64,000 nucleotides of DNA. Source: Promethearchaeia archaeon. Its GTDB lineage: Archaea; Asgardarchaeota; Lokiarchaeia; Sigyniarchaeales; SOKP01. This document shows positions 25,822 to 34,303 of the stretch, piece by piece. How positions within the stretch are numbered: position 1 is the stretch's first letter; each line of letters opens with the position of its first letter. The stretch spans positions 62,001 through 126,000 of the forward strand of contig JAHQWL010000023.1 in assembly GCA_029856155.1 (NCBI GenBank), given 5' to 3'. The notes below the pieces were generated by a model. The model was not told where the DNA came from. It worked only from the letters and a program-made list of their open reading frames with translations, and did no database searches. Made by a program: the position numbers and the translations under genes.

Positions 25822-27444
25822 TTATTTTAATGATAGGCTTTTTTTCTTAACAATTAGATTTAGTCCTTTTATCAGAGATAAAACAGAACACAGAACAATA
25901 TCTTCATGAATCGCACTAGCTTTAACTACCATATTACTTTCAACATCCATGATTTCAATGGTAACATGCCCTAATGCTTCAGTTCCACCAGTAATAGCAT
26001 CAATTTGAAAATTTAAAAGTACAATCTTACTCATCGGTTTAAAGCATTTAACAATTGCTTTACAAGAAGCATCTACAGGACCTACTCCCGTTGCAGATGC
26101 TACTTTTTTTATTATATCTCCATTATTTTTGATATTTAATCGAACTGTTGATGTAGGTGTAACAGATCCAGTTAAAACAGTTAACTCCTCAAGCGTAACA
26201 TATTGTTCTTCTTTTGGTATTTCACCCAAAACATCTTTTACAATGGCTAAAAAATCCTCTTCAGAAACTTCATGCCCTTTATCACCAAGACTCTTTACAT
26301 GTTCCATTATTTTCGTAAATTGTTCTTCATTAGGTTTAATTCCTAAGTCATTAATTTTAGCCCTAAGAGCATGACCACCTGTATGTTTTCCAAGTTTTAT
26401 TGATTGCTTGATAATTGCTTCCACATTGTCAGTACGGTGAATTCCTATTAATTCTGGTGTAATGGGTTCATAAGTTCGTGCATGTTGAATCATCGCATGA
26501 GCATGAATACCTGCTTCATGAGCAAATGCATTCTGACCTATAAGGGGTTGTAATCGTCCAATTCTAACTTTTCCACCACAATAACTTTCTACTAATTTAG
26601 CTGTAGGAAATATTTTTGATGTTATAATATTCATAGGTATTTGGTATAAAGCATAAAGAGACATACATGTTTCTTCAAAAGATGCATTTCCTGCTCGTTC
26701 ACCCAAGCCCAAAATTGTTGTTTGAGCTTCAGAAGCACCATTTTCGAACCCAGCAATAGTATTTGCAACAGCAAGACCAAAATCATTATGACAATGGACT
26801 GCAATACGAATATTATTAGGTAAAGTTTCATAATTCTTCCGTATAATATATCCAAAAGCTACTGGAGAGATAGTACCTACTGTGTCAGGTATATTAATTC
26901 GTGTGGCTCCACTTTCAACGGCAGTTAGGTTAGCTTTAATTAAAAAGTCTAGATCTGATCTAGTTGCATCCTCAGCTGAAAATAATACTGTAGAATAATG
27001 CTCTTTAGCATAAGAGACGGTTTCTCTTATTCTTTCTATGACTTCATCTTTAGTTAATTGAAGTTTTTCTCTCATATGCAGTTCTGAAGTGGCACAAAAT
27101 AGATGTATACTATCCATATCTGCCTCTATAACTCTATCTATATCAGGTTTCGCTGTTCTAGCTAAACCCATCACTTCAGAATCTAAACCCATTTTTGCAA
27201 TATCTCTACAAGCTTCAAAATCACCCTGAGATGTTATAGGAAAACCCGCTTCTATAATATCGATTCCCAACTCATTAAGAGCTTGAGCAATAGATAGCTT
27301 TTCTTTATGAGTAAAACTTATACCTGGAGTTTGTTCCCCATCACGGAGCGTTGTATCAAAAAAATATGCTCTATCAGGGAGGATAAGTGCTCCTCTAATT
27401 TTTTCCATCATTTCGGAAACAGCAATATCGTTTTTACTTACCAT
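25822..27444 (-). CDS. leuA: 2-isopropylmalate synthase
   Basis: 540 residues: a TIM-barrel HMGL-like domain (RDGEQTPGISF, then the metal HxH in HCHNDFGLAVA), a linker domain with GGHALRAKI, and a C-terminal LeuA regulatory domain (~390-530, leucine binding). It condenses acetyl-CoA with 2-oxoisovalerate as the first committed leucine step. Citramalate synthase is a close relative; the complete leuCDB behind it favours LeuA. It is first of the operon, with a TATA box ~30 bp upstream and a pair of direct repeats further upstream. Confidence 0.9.
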   Translation of the reverse strand: MVSKNDIAVSEMMEKIRGALILPDRAYFFDTTLRDGEQTPGISFTHKEKLSIAQALNELGIDIIEAGFPITSQGDFEACRDIAKMGLDSEVMGLARTAKPDIDRVIEADMDSIHLFCATSELHMREKLQLTKDEVIERIRETVSYAKEHYSTVLFSAEDATRSDLDFLIKANLTAVESGATRINIPDTVGTISPVAFGYIIRKNYETLPNNIRIAVHCHNDFGLAVANTIAGFENGASEAQTTILGLGERAGNASFEETCMSLYALYQIPMNIITSKIFPTAKLVESYCGGKVRIGRLQPLIGQNAFAHEAGIHAHAMIQHARTYEPITPELIGIHRTDNVEAIIKQSIKLGKHTGGHALRAKINDLGIKPNEEQFTKIMEHVKSLGDKGHEVSEEDFLAIVKDVLGEIPKEEQYVTLEELTVLTGSVTPTSTVRLNIKNNGDIIKKVASATGVGPVDASCKAIVKCFKPMSKIVLLNFQIDAITGGTEALGHVTIEIMDVESNMVVKASAIHEDIVLCSVLSLIKGLNLIVKKKSLSLK

Positions 27445-27468
27445 GTTTTTAACCTTTTATAATTTTAT

Positions 27469-27480
27469 TTAAAATATATA
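27469..27480 (-). promoter_or_regulatory. TATA box of the leu operon
   Basis: Minus-strand CTATATATTTTA, about 26-36 bp before the leuA ATG, so the transcript would have almost no leader, although AAGGTT precedes the ATG. Confidence 0.45.
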
Positions 27481-27507
27481 GCCCTTATACTTCCAAGAAG
27501 AAAAATA

Positions 27508-27534
27508 CGCTCTAGAAAGGAATAGGGCGCTCTA
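27508..27534. promoter_or_regulatory. direct repeat upstream of leuA
   Basis: CGCTCTA occurs at 27508-27514 and 27528-27534, a 20-bp spacing (two helical turns), about 30 bp upstream of the leu TATA box in otherwise AT-rich DNA. Candidate site for a leucine-responsive regulator. The remaining part of 27535-27764 shows nothing recognisable. Confidence 0.4.
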
Positions 27535-27764
27535 TAATAATAAGAGTAATAACAAACTCATTAATTCTAAAGGAAATAAAATCCTCAAACTTATTTTATA
27601 ATTAGAAATAAGCAGACTCTGAGTAAATTTCATTTTTTCTAATCCTATTAGAATTTATGATTATAAAAATTAATTGATTATAACCTTATAAATTTTTTTC
27701 TTACTCCGTTTACAGTCTTTGTAGAAGAAGTTTGAAATTCTTTTGAAAAAATTCTTACTATTAG

Positions 27765-27878
27765 AGAATTGCCAAAAATCCAAGTTTAGATCCAGAGATT
27801 GATGTTGAAATTCAAAAATTATTAAATGAATTTTCAAATAAAGACTCAAATCAAATAAATGAAAAGAATAAGGAATGA
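27765..27878 (+). pseudogene. possible gene remnant (C-terminal tail)
   Basis: A 37-codon frame directly after an in-frame TAG encodes a protein-like sequence (RIAKNPSLDPEIDVEIQKLL… to NEKNKE, TGA 27876-27878), but it has no start codon or SD. It may be the tail of a lost gene; it may also be chance. Confidence 0.3.
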
Positions 27879-27909
27879 TAAAAAATAGAGAGAACGTTTT
27901 TAAATCAAT

Positions 27910-28323
27910 TTATAATGAAATTAACGATGAGATTTGTTTGTACTGATCTTCTGAGACTTTATCTTTTACTACTTCAAAAAGTTCTAGAAGCACATTGTCA
28001 GGAGCTCCTGCCATCACATACCTTAATGGACCGAAACTTTTTATTTCTTTTCTAAATTGAAAGCCCTTTTTTTTCATGTGTGCTACAAGTGCTTCCAAAT
28101 TGTCAGTTTCAATCCCTAAATGATGAATCGCTCCACGCTCTTGGTCCTTAGGTGGTTGATCATAAAAATTAATTTTTGAGGTTCCAATTGTTATCATTAC
28201 ATTTCTAGCTCCTGCCATTTTTAAATCAAATAAAACTTTTGCATCAAACATATCTTTATAAAATTTAATGCTTTCATCAAGATTCGAAGCAAAGAGATGG
28301 GCATGATGGAGGGAAGTTTTCAT
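27910..28323 (-). CDS. VOC/glyoxalase-fold protein
   Basis: A 137-residue protein of the vicinal oxygen chelate fold: two beta-alpha-beta-beta-beta modules, starting LHHAHLFASNLDESIKFYKD and then AIHHLGIETDNLEALVAHMKKKG, with possible metal ligands at early His, HH in the middle and E in LLELFEV. It could be a lactoylglutathione lyase-like, epimerase or resistance protein; the subfamily is not clear. The ATG is 4 nt after AGGTGA. It is 55 bp downstream of the toroid gene and may be the last gene of the UvrA operon. Confidence 0.8.
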   Translation of the reverse strand: MKTSLHHAHLFASNLDESIKFYKDMFDAKVLFDLKMAGARNVMITIGTSKINFYDQPPKDQERGAIHHLGIETDNLEALVAHMKKKGFQFRKEIKSFGPLRYVMAGAPDNVLLELFEVVKDKVSEDQYKQISSLISL

Positions 28324-28378
28324 AATTTCACCTTTTCAAAATATATTGTATGAATATGTGAAATATTTATAGATCTTT

Positions 28379-29413
28379 TTAGAATCTTTTCATTTTCTTT
28401 GGATAAGATTGAAAAGGAGTACGCGGCTCTTCTGAAATCCATTCCACGTTTTTGTTTATATAGGTAAGTGATCTTAATAAGTCAAATGTTAACCAACGTG
28501 TAGCTTGTGGATGTGCTATATAATCCCATAATCCAAATTCTCCCTGCTCCGATTTTACAAATTCGATAAATTCAAAAACTCTATCATCATCTTGAGTCGC
28601 ACCTATTCTCCAACAAAGATTTAAGATATGAGCTATATCAAATTTAGCCATAAAGGTTATTTGTCCAATAGATTTTTCCAATCCAAGAAGACGTGCTATC
28701 GTGAAACCAAGATTACTTCTTAATTTAAGATTAGTTCCAAGAATTAGATCCAGAGCTCGTTTAGCTTCATTACTACTTTTTCGTTTAGGGTGATAAGCAA
28801 GGCAGCTAAGAACTGCTGTTGTATTAGATCGACAACCCCACCTAGAATGAGCAAGACGGCGATATCCAGCAATCCCTCCATAATTGCCTGCAGATAAACC
28901 AACAGGCCACGTACCATCCTCCAAACGCTGATCCATTAACCAATCAAATCCTCCCTCCGCCCTTTCATCAGTTGAATACCCACACATCACCAATCCTAAA
29001 AGCGGAATAGCAGTTTGAATGGGCATCATCTGATACCCAATCTCTTCATCAGTAAGCTGTTTCTTACCCGGCATTGGCCAAGACCCATCTTTCTGTTGTT
29101 TTGAAAAAATATAATTTGCAGCTTTTTGAACAACACCATGAGAAGAATTAAATCCGAAATAACCCAGTCTCTGCAATGCCATTGATGTTAATTGAATATT
29201 ATCATAAGATGTTAAACGGTTTATACCAAAAGAATCCCATGATCCATTAAATTTTTGGAGCGTGAATAATTCTCTAGCAAACAGATCTGATTCTCTCATT
29301 TGAGATAATTCTTTTACTTCATCTTCATCCTCAGGCAAATTTAACAATTCGGTTAAAACTAAATAGCGTAAACAGGGTGATGGATCAGTTAATAAAAGTG
29401 GAATCCAAGTCAT
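28379..29413 (-). CDS. terpenoid-cyclase-like alpha/alpha-toroid protein (squalene/prenyltransferase repeats)
   Basis: 344 residues with several prenyltransferase/squalene-oxidase repeats of the Q-x-x-x-G-S-W type (LQKFNGSWDSFG ~53, SKQQKDGSWPMPG ~108, DQRLEDGTWPVG ~166). I see no DxDD or DDxxD cyclase motif, so a catalytic cyclase role is unsupported. Its ATG is one base after the TGA of the tandem UvrA gene, with the SD GGAGG inside the end of that gene, so the two are translationally coupled. Function in the operon is unknown. Confidence 0.75.
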   Translation of the reverse strand: MTWIPLLLTDPSPCLRYLVLTELLNLPEDEDEVKELSQMRESDLFARELFTLQKFNGSWDSFGINRLTSYDNIQLTSMALQRLGYFGFNSSHGVVQKAANYIFSKQQKDGSWPMPGKKQLTDEEIGYQMMPIQTAIPLLGLVMCGYSTDERAEGGFDWLMDQRLEDGTWPVGLSAGNYGGIAGYRRLAHSRWGCRSNTTAVLSCLAYHPKRKSSNEAKRALDLILGTNLKLRSNLGFTIARLLGLEKSIGQITFMAKFDIAHILNLCWRIGATQDDDRVFEFIEFVKSEQGEFGLWDYIAHPQATRWLTFDLLRSLTYINKNVEWISEEPRTPFQSYPKKMKRF

Positions 29414-29414
29414 C

Positions 29415-32400
29415 TCATAATCCTCCTTCTAACACATTTTTTATATATGGAGCAGTGGGGGTGTTCATTTTTGCTAATTCTTCCGGAGGACCTTTAGCAA
29501 TGATACGCCCTCCTTCTGGTCCTGCTCCTGGTCCTAATTCTATAAGCCAATCACAGGAAGCTAATACGTGTGGATGGTGCTCAATAACAATTACAGTATT
29601 ACCATTATCAACTAATAAATGTAATGTATCAATTAAATTAGACACATCTTCTAAATGCTGTCCAATAGTAGGTTCATCCAAAATATAAAGTGTTTTTCTA
29701 TTTGTTTTTTTGGATAGTTCCTTTACGATTTTAAGTCTTTGAGCTTCCCCTCCAGAAAGGGTGCGAGCAGGTTGGTTCAATTGTAAATATCCTAATCCTA
29801 CTTTTTTAGCATAAAGTAGTTTTAAAGCAATAGTTTCATATTCTTTAAATATTTCATGTGCTTCCTCAATTGTTAAATTTTTCACATCAGGCAAGGAAAC
29901 TCCACTGAAATGTACTTGCCAAGCTTCAGCTTGATAACCCGATCCTTTACAAGTTTCGCAAGTTTCAATGATGTCAGGGAGAAATTTCATATCTAATTTG
30001 ATATAACCTCGTCCCTTACAGACGGAACATCTTTTTTTTAATTTTTTTTCATCTAATCCTAAAATTCTTGCATCTTCACTCTCAGCAAATAGTTTAATTA
30101 TTGAAGGTTCTAATCCTAGAAATTTAAGAGGACTTCCAATTTTAGCCTTAGTTTGATCTATTAAAACCGTTTGAGATAATGTACCTTCAATCTTTTTATA
30201 TTTCCCTGGATCAATAGGTTCTCGAGATACTGAAGTTGTATGCTTTATAGGTACTAAGGCTCTTCCCAATGTATCAATTAATAAAGTACTTTTTCCTGAA
30301 CCTGAAACCCCACATAATCCTATTAATAAATTATGAGGAATCTCTACTAATTCACCTTTTAGATTATTTTCCTCTGCTCCAAAAATCTTTAGCCATTTCT
30401 TTGGTATTCGAGAATTTCTTGATAATTTAAATTTCTTTTTTCCACATAACCAGTCTCCTGTAATAGTATTAGATTTAATTATTTCTTCTAAAGTTCCTTT
30501 AGCTACGATCTCACCACCATTGACTCCTGCTCCTGGCCCCATATCAATAATATAATTGGCGAATTCCATAAATAGAGGATCATGTTCTATTGTTATAATT
30601 GTATTGCCTTTATCACGTAATTCCATTAGAACTTTTAATAATGCCATCAGTTCTGAAGGATGTAAACCCCTTGAGGGTTCATCAAGTAGAACAGTTAAGG
30701 ATGTTAAATCACTCCCTAATAATCCAGCTAATCGTACTCTCTGAGCTTCTCCAGCAGAAAGGCTCTCAGCAACACGATTTAAATTAATGTATCCTAGTCC
30801 CGTTTTGATTAGAAATTCTAAACGAGTTAAAATGATCTTAAAACTATTTTTCACAAATTCTGGTATATTATCTTCACCATTTCCATTTTTAAGAATTTCA
30901 AAGAGTTCCTTCAACGATATCTCGCACATCTGAGGAATATTATATCCATAAAGTGAGATAGCTAAATATTGAGGGCGTAATTTCATTCCATGACATTCAT
31001 CACATATCTCCTTATCTGTATATGTGCCTCCTACATCCCAATCTCTTAACCAGTGCTCATAAAAGCCTTGGAATTTATCTAATCTACTATATACATGTCC
31101 TTTTTTGTTTTCATATTCTATATCTAAAGGTTCTTTATCTCCAAATAGAAAAGCATTTTTTGCTACTTCTGACATATCATTCCAAGTTGTTGAGAAGGGA
31201 TCAAAACCATAACGAGTTGCGAGAGCTTGAACTATATAATAACCGTGATTATACGGCTTACACAAATATCCTTTTGGAAAAAATCCTGGAGAATACATTG
31301 CGCCATTACATAATGGTTTTTCAGGATGAATTATTAACTTATTTGGATTAGGAACTTGTGATGATCCTACTCCGTGGCACTTAAGACATGCTGCAGAGTA
31401 ATTTGTTGATATAAAATGCCTTGGATTAGCGAAAGGAATCGAAATATTGCACTCCATACAATACCATTTTTCCTCTCTTTCCATCCATTGATTACATTTA
31501 GGGCAACGAATTTTCCCCATATATGAAAAAATATTCGCTAAATGAAGTAAAATATCAGTAACTCTTCCTATAGTATTTCGAAGATTAAAATACCAGCCTT
31601 GTATTATTTTTTCTGGAATTATTAATGCCGTAATGCCTAAACCTCTAATATTTTCTACTAAAGCTTCAGTACTTTCTTTTGTGCTTTGTCTTTCATACAT
31701 TGACAAGGTTTCTAAATATCTTCGTCTTGCTTCTGTCTCAAGCGTATCCATAATCAGACTGGATTTACCTGATCCAGAAACTCCCGTAATTACAGTTAAT
31801 TTCTTTTTTGGTATCTCAACATTTACATTCTTTAAATTATGAATATGAGCGTTGTGAATGACAATTTTTTCTGAAATTTCGCTTTTCTGTTTTTCCTTTT
31901 CAATTAAAGGGTTAATATTTTCTTCTATTTTCAAAGCTTGAGCTGTAAGAGATTCCTCTACGTCTATAAACTCACTTAAAGGCCCTTGATAAATTATTTC
32001 TCCCCCTTTCGGCCCTGAACCTTGACCGAGGTCTATAATCCAATCAGCAGCTCTAATTATATCAATATTGTGTTCCACAATTACAATAGTGGCTCCAGAA
32101 TGAATTAATCTCTCTAAAATAGTTAATAAACCTGTTAAATCTTGAGAGTGTAACCCTGTTGAAGGCTCATCAAGAATAATCAATTGATCTTTTAAAGTTT
32201 TCCTTCCAAGGTATTTTGATAACTTAATTCGTTGAGCCTCACCCCCAGATAATGTTGGAGATGGTTGACCTAAAGAAAGATATCCCAAACCGATATCATT
32301 AAGAGCTTTTAACATTTGCTTTGCAGAATTAGTATCTGCAACAGACATTCTCTTTTCTTTATCAAAAATCTTTACAACATCTGAAATTGGTATATCATAT

Positions 32401-34286
32401 AATTCTGCAATAGAATATTCATTATCTTCAAATTTTACTTTTTCAGCTAGAATCTCTTCTGAAAATCTCTGACCATTACAGTCTGGACAGGTGATCCAAT
32501 TAGAGGGTAAATACTTCATCTTAATTTCAAGAGCACCCATCCCGTTACATGTTGGACATTGACCTTCTGGAGTATTGAATGAAAAATATGTAGCTTTAAA
32601 TTTAGTAGCTTTGGCATAGAGTTTTCTAATAACATCGGCAATATTGGTATAAGTAGCTGGATTTGATCTAGGATTTTTCCCAATAGGTCCTTGATCTACC
32701 ATTATGGGGTTCACTTTTAGACCATTAATTCTATTACAACCGATAGGTTCTTTTTGTTTTAATGAAGCAAACAAAACATCTTCTACTAATGTACTTTTTC
32801 CAGAGCCAGACACACCCGTGATAACTGTTAGACGGTTTAGGGGAATTTTAACATCAATATTTTTCAAATTATGTTTGTACGCTTTCTCTATTGTTAAAAA
32901 CAATTGAGGTTTAACTCTATGTTTGGGAATTTTTACCCGTTCTCTCAAGCTAAAAAACTTACCCGTGGGCGTTTCTGATTTCCATAACTCTGCAGGAGTA
33001 CCGGTAAATATTACCTCACCTCCTTCTCTTCCAGCACCCGGACCAATATCAATAACATTATCTGCATACATAGCAGCTTGCCGATCATGCTCAATATATA
33101 TTATTGGACCAGCAAGGTTCTGAAATAAGGGCAATAATCGTGCAACGTCAGCTGGATGCTGTCCAATTGTCGGTTCATCAAGGATATGAGTAATATCTTC
33201 TAATTCACTTAACAATGCAATGGCTAGTCGAACTCTTTGAGATTCTCCTCTAGATAATGTTGGTGAAACTCGATCTAATTCTAAATATTCTAACCCTACA
33301 GAATTTAATGCTATTAAACGTCTCTTAATTTCTTGTAATAGTCTAATTGTAATCGAAAATTCTTCTTTAGAGAAATAAGTGACTAGTTCCCCCACTGATT
33401 TTGTTAATATCTCGGGAAATAACATCCCCTCCCACGTAACATTAGATGCGAGTGGGTGATATCCAGTTTCATTACATTGTATACACCCTCTTCCCTTACA
33501 ATGGGGACAATTTTTCTTAAAATGTGTTGGTTCAAGCTCTCCAAACCAAGTGCCACATTCAACACATGCAGGAACTCGAGAAATAAGAGAATTCACTGAC
33601 TTTCCTTTAATTATTAACGAATTTGCCCCTAATGAAGAGATAGTTTTAACTATATCTCGGATCTCATTAATATTGGTGCTTGTGGTCACCTGACCTATTT
33701 GAATTTGAATATCATGAGGTTTTCTGGGATTTAAATTTGAAATTACGGGTTTTCCGTCCACCAAAATTGCTTCAAGGCTGAATTTCTTTTTTAAAAGCCC
33801 AATTAAGGTTTGATGACTCCCTTTTAATTTTCTTACTAAAAGAGCCGAAATTTTTATTGTCTCAATATTTCTTAATCCATCAATTTTTGCGATTATCTCA
33901 TCTTCTCTTAAAACAGACAATTTAGAACGGCATACAGAACATGTTCTATCGCCAAATCTAGCGTATAGTATTTTTAATAGAGGAATGAGACCTATTGCAG
34001 ATGCTAAGATGGAATTGGGATTTCGGTTAAGAACATTCTGACCAAGTGCTATTGTAGGTCCTAAACCAGTAATTGACTTTACATTCGCAGGGTTCAGTTT
34101 CATCTCTTCTTTATTGACTGAAAATGCTTCTAAAAATCTGCGGCGAGCTTCTTTATATAATGTATCGAAAATTAATGAGGTTTTTCCCGATCCAGAAACA
34201 CCTGTTACTACAGTAAGCCCATCCTTGATATTAACATCAATATCTTTTAGGTTATTTTCTTGTGCGCCTCGAATTTTAATTTCCAT
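29415..34286 (-). CDS. giant tandem UvrA-like ABC ATPase (four nucleotide-binding domains)
   Basis: 1623 residues, two UvrA units in one chain, against ~940 for normal UvrA. Walker A GVSGSGK(T/S) occurs at ~29, ~490, ~834 and ~1326. Signatures are LSRGESQR (~341), LSGGEAQR (~676), LSAGEAQR (~1174) and LSGGEAQR (~1508), so the first site of each unit is degenerate. Zinc-type CxxC pairs recur (CSVC; CPHCKGRGC; CPTCNGMG/CPDCNG; CPKC; CSVCKGRG/CETCKGSG). Residues ~145-185 resemble a UvrB-binding domain in unit 1; unit 2 has a different insertion. Tandem UvrAs occur in some bacteria (Chlamydia). It would scan DNA for bulky damage or bound drugs, with or without UvrBC, which are not in this window. 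No clear SD. Confidence 0.92.
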   Translation of the reverse strand: MEIKIRGAQENNLKDIDVNIKDGLTVVTGVSGSGKTSLIFDTLYKEARRRFLEAFSVNKEEMKLNPANVKSITGLGPTIALGQNVLNRNPNSILASAIGLIPLLKILYARFGDRTCSVCRSKLSVLREDEIIAKIDGLRNIETIKISALLVRKLKGSHQTLIGLLKKKFSLEAILVDGKPVISNLNPRKPHDIQIQIGQVTTSTNINEIRDIVKTISSLGANSLIIKGKSVNSLISRVPACVECGTWFGELEPTHFKKNCPHCKGRGCIQCNETGYHPLASNVTWEGMLFPEILTKSVGELVTYFSKEEFSITIRLLQEIKRRLIALNSVGLEYLELDRVSPTLSRGESQRVRLAIALLSELEDITHILDEPTIGQHPADVARLLPLFQNLAGPIIYIEHDRQAAMYADNVIDIGPGAGREGGEVIFTGTPAELWKSETPTGKFFSLRERVKIPKHRVKPQLFLTIEKAYKHNLKNIDVKIPLNRLTVITGVSGSGKSTLVEDVLFASLKQKEPIGCNRINGLKVNPIMVDQGPIGKNPRSNPATYTNIADVIRKLYAKATKFKATYFSFNTPEGQCPTCNGMGALEIKMKYLPSNWITCPDCNGQRFSEEILAEKVKFEDNEYSIAELYDIPISDVVKIFDKEKRMSVADTNSAKQMLKALNDIGLGYLSLGQPSPTLSGGEAQRIKLSKYLGRKTLKDQLIILDEPSTGLHSQDLTGLLTILERLIHSGATIVIVEHNIDIIRAADWIIDLGQGSGPKGGEIIYQGPLSEFIDVEESLTAQALKIEENINPLIEKEKQKSEISEKIVIHNAHIHNLKNVNVEIPKKKLTVITGVSGSGKSSLIMDTLETEARRRYLETLSMYERQSTKESTEALVENIRGLGITALIIPEKIIQGWYFNLRNTIGRVTDILLHLANIFSYMGKIRCPKCNQWMEREEKWYCMECNISIPFANPRHFISTNYSAACLKCHGVGSSQVPNPNKLIIHPEKPLCNGAMYSPGFFPKGYLCKPYNHGYYIVQALATRYGFDPFSTTWNDMSEVAKNAFLFGDKEPLDIEYENKKGHVYSRLDKFQGFYEHWLRDWDVGGTYTDKEICDECHGMKLRPQYLAISLYGYNIPQMCEISLKELFEILKNGNGEDNIPEFVKNSFKIILTRLEFLIKTGLGYINLNRVAESLSAGEAQRVRLAGLLGSDLTSLTVLLDEPSRGLHPSELMALLKVLMELRDKGNTIITIEHDPLFMEFANYIIDMGPGAGVNGGEIVAKGTLEEIIKSNTITGDWLCGKKKFKLSRNSRIPKKWLKIFGAEENNLKGELVEIPHNLLIGLCGVSGSGKSTLLIDTLGRALVPIKHTTSVSREPIDPGKYKKIEGTLSQTVLIDQTKAKIGSPLKFLGLEPSIIKLFAESEDARILGLDEKKLKKRCSVCKGRGYIKLDMKFLPDIIETCETCKGSGYQAEAWQVHFSGVSLPDVKNLTIEEAHEIFKEYETIALKLLYAKKVGLGYLQLNQPARTLSGGEAQRLKIVKELSKKTNRKTLYILDEPTIGQHLEDVSNLIDTLHLLVDNGNTVIVIEHHPHVLASCDWLIELGPGAGPEGGRIIAKGPPEELAKMNTPTAPYIKNVLEGGL

Positions 34287-34303
34287 GGTTATTAAAGAAT
34301 TTT

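Noticed and set aside
28379..29413. Active terpene cyclase
   Set aside because: The QxxxGSW repeats give the fold, but I could not find a DxDD or DDxxD catalytic motif.
29415..34286. Several frames of 60-110 codons on the plus strand opposite the giant UvrA gene
   Set aside because: They are antisense shadows of a strongly conserved gene, with no SD or family resemblance.
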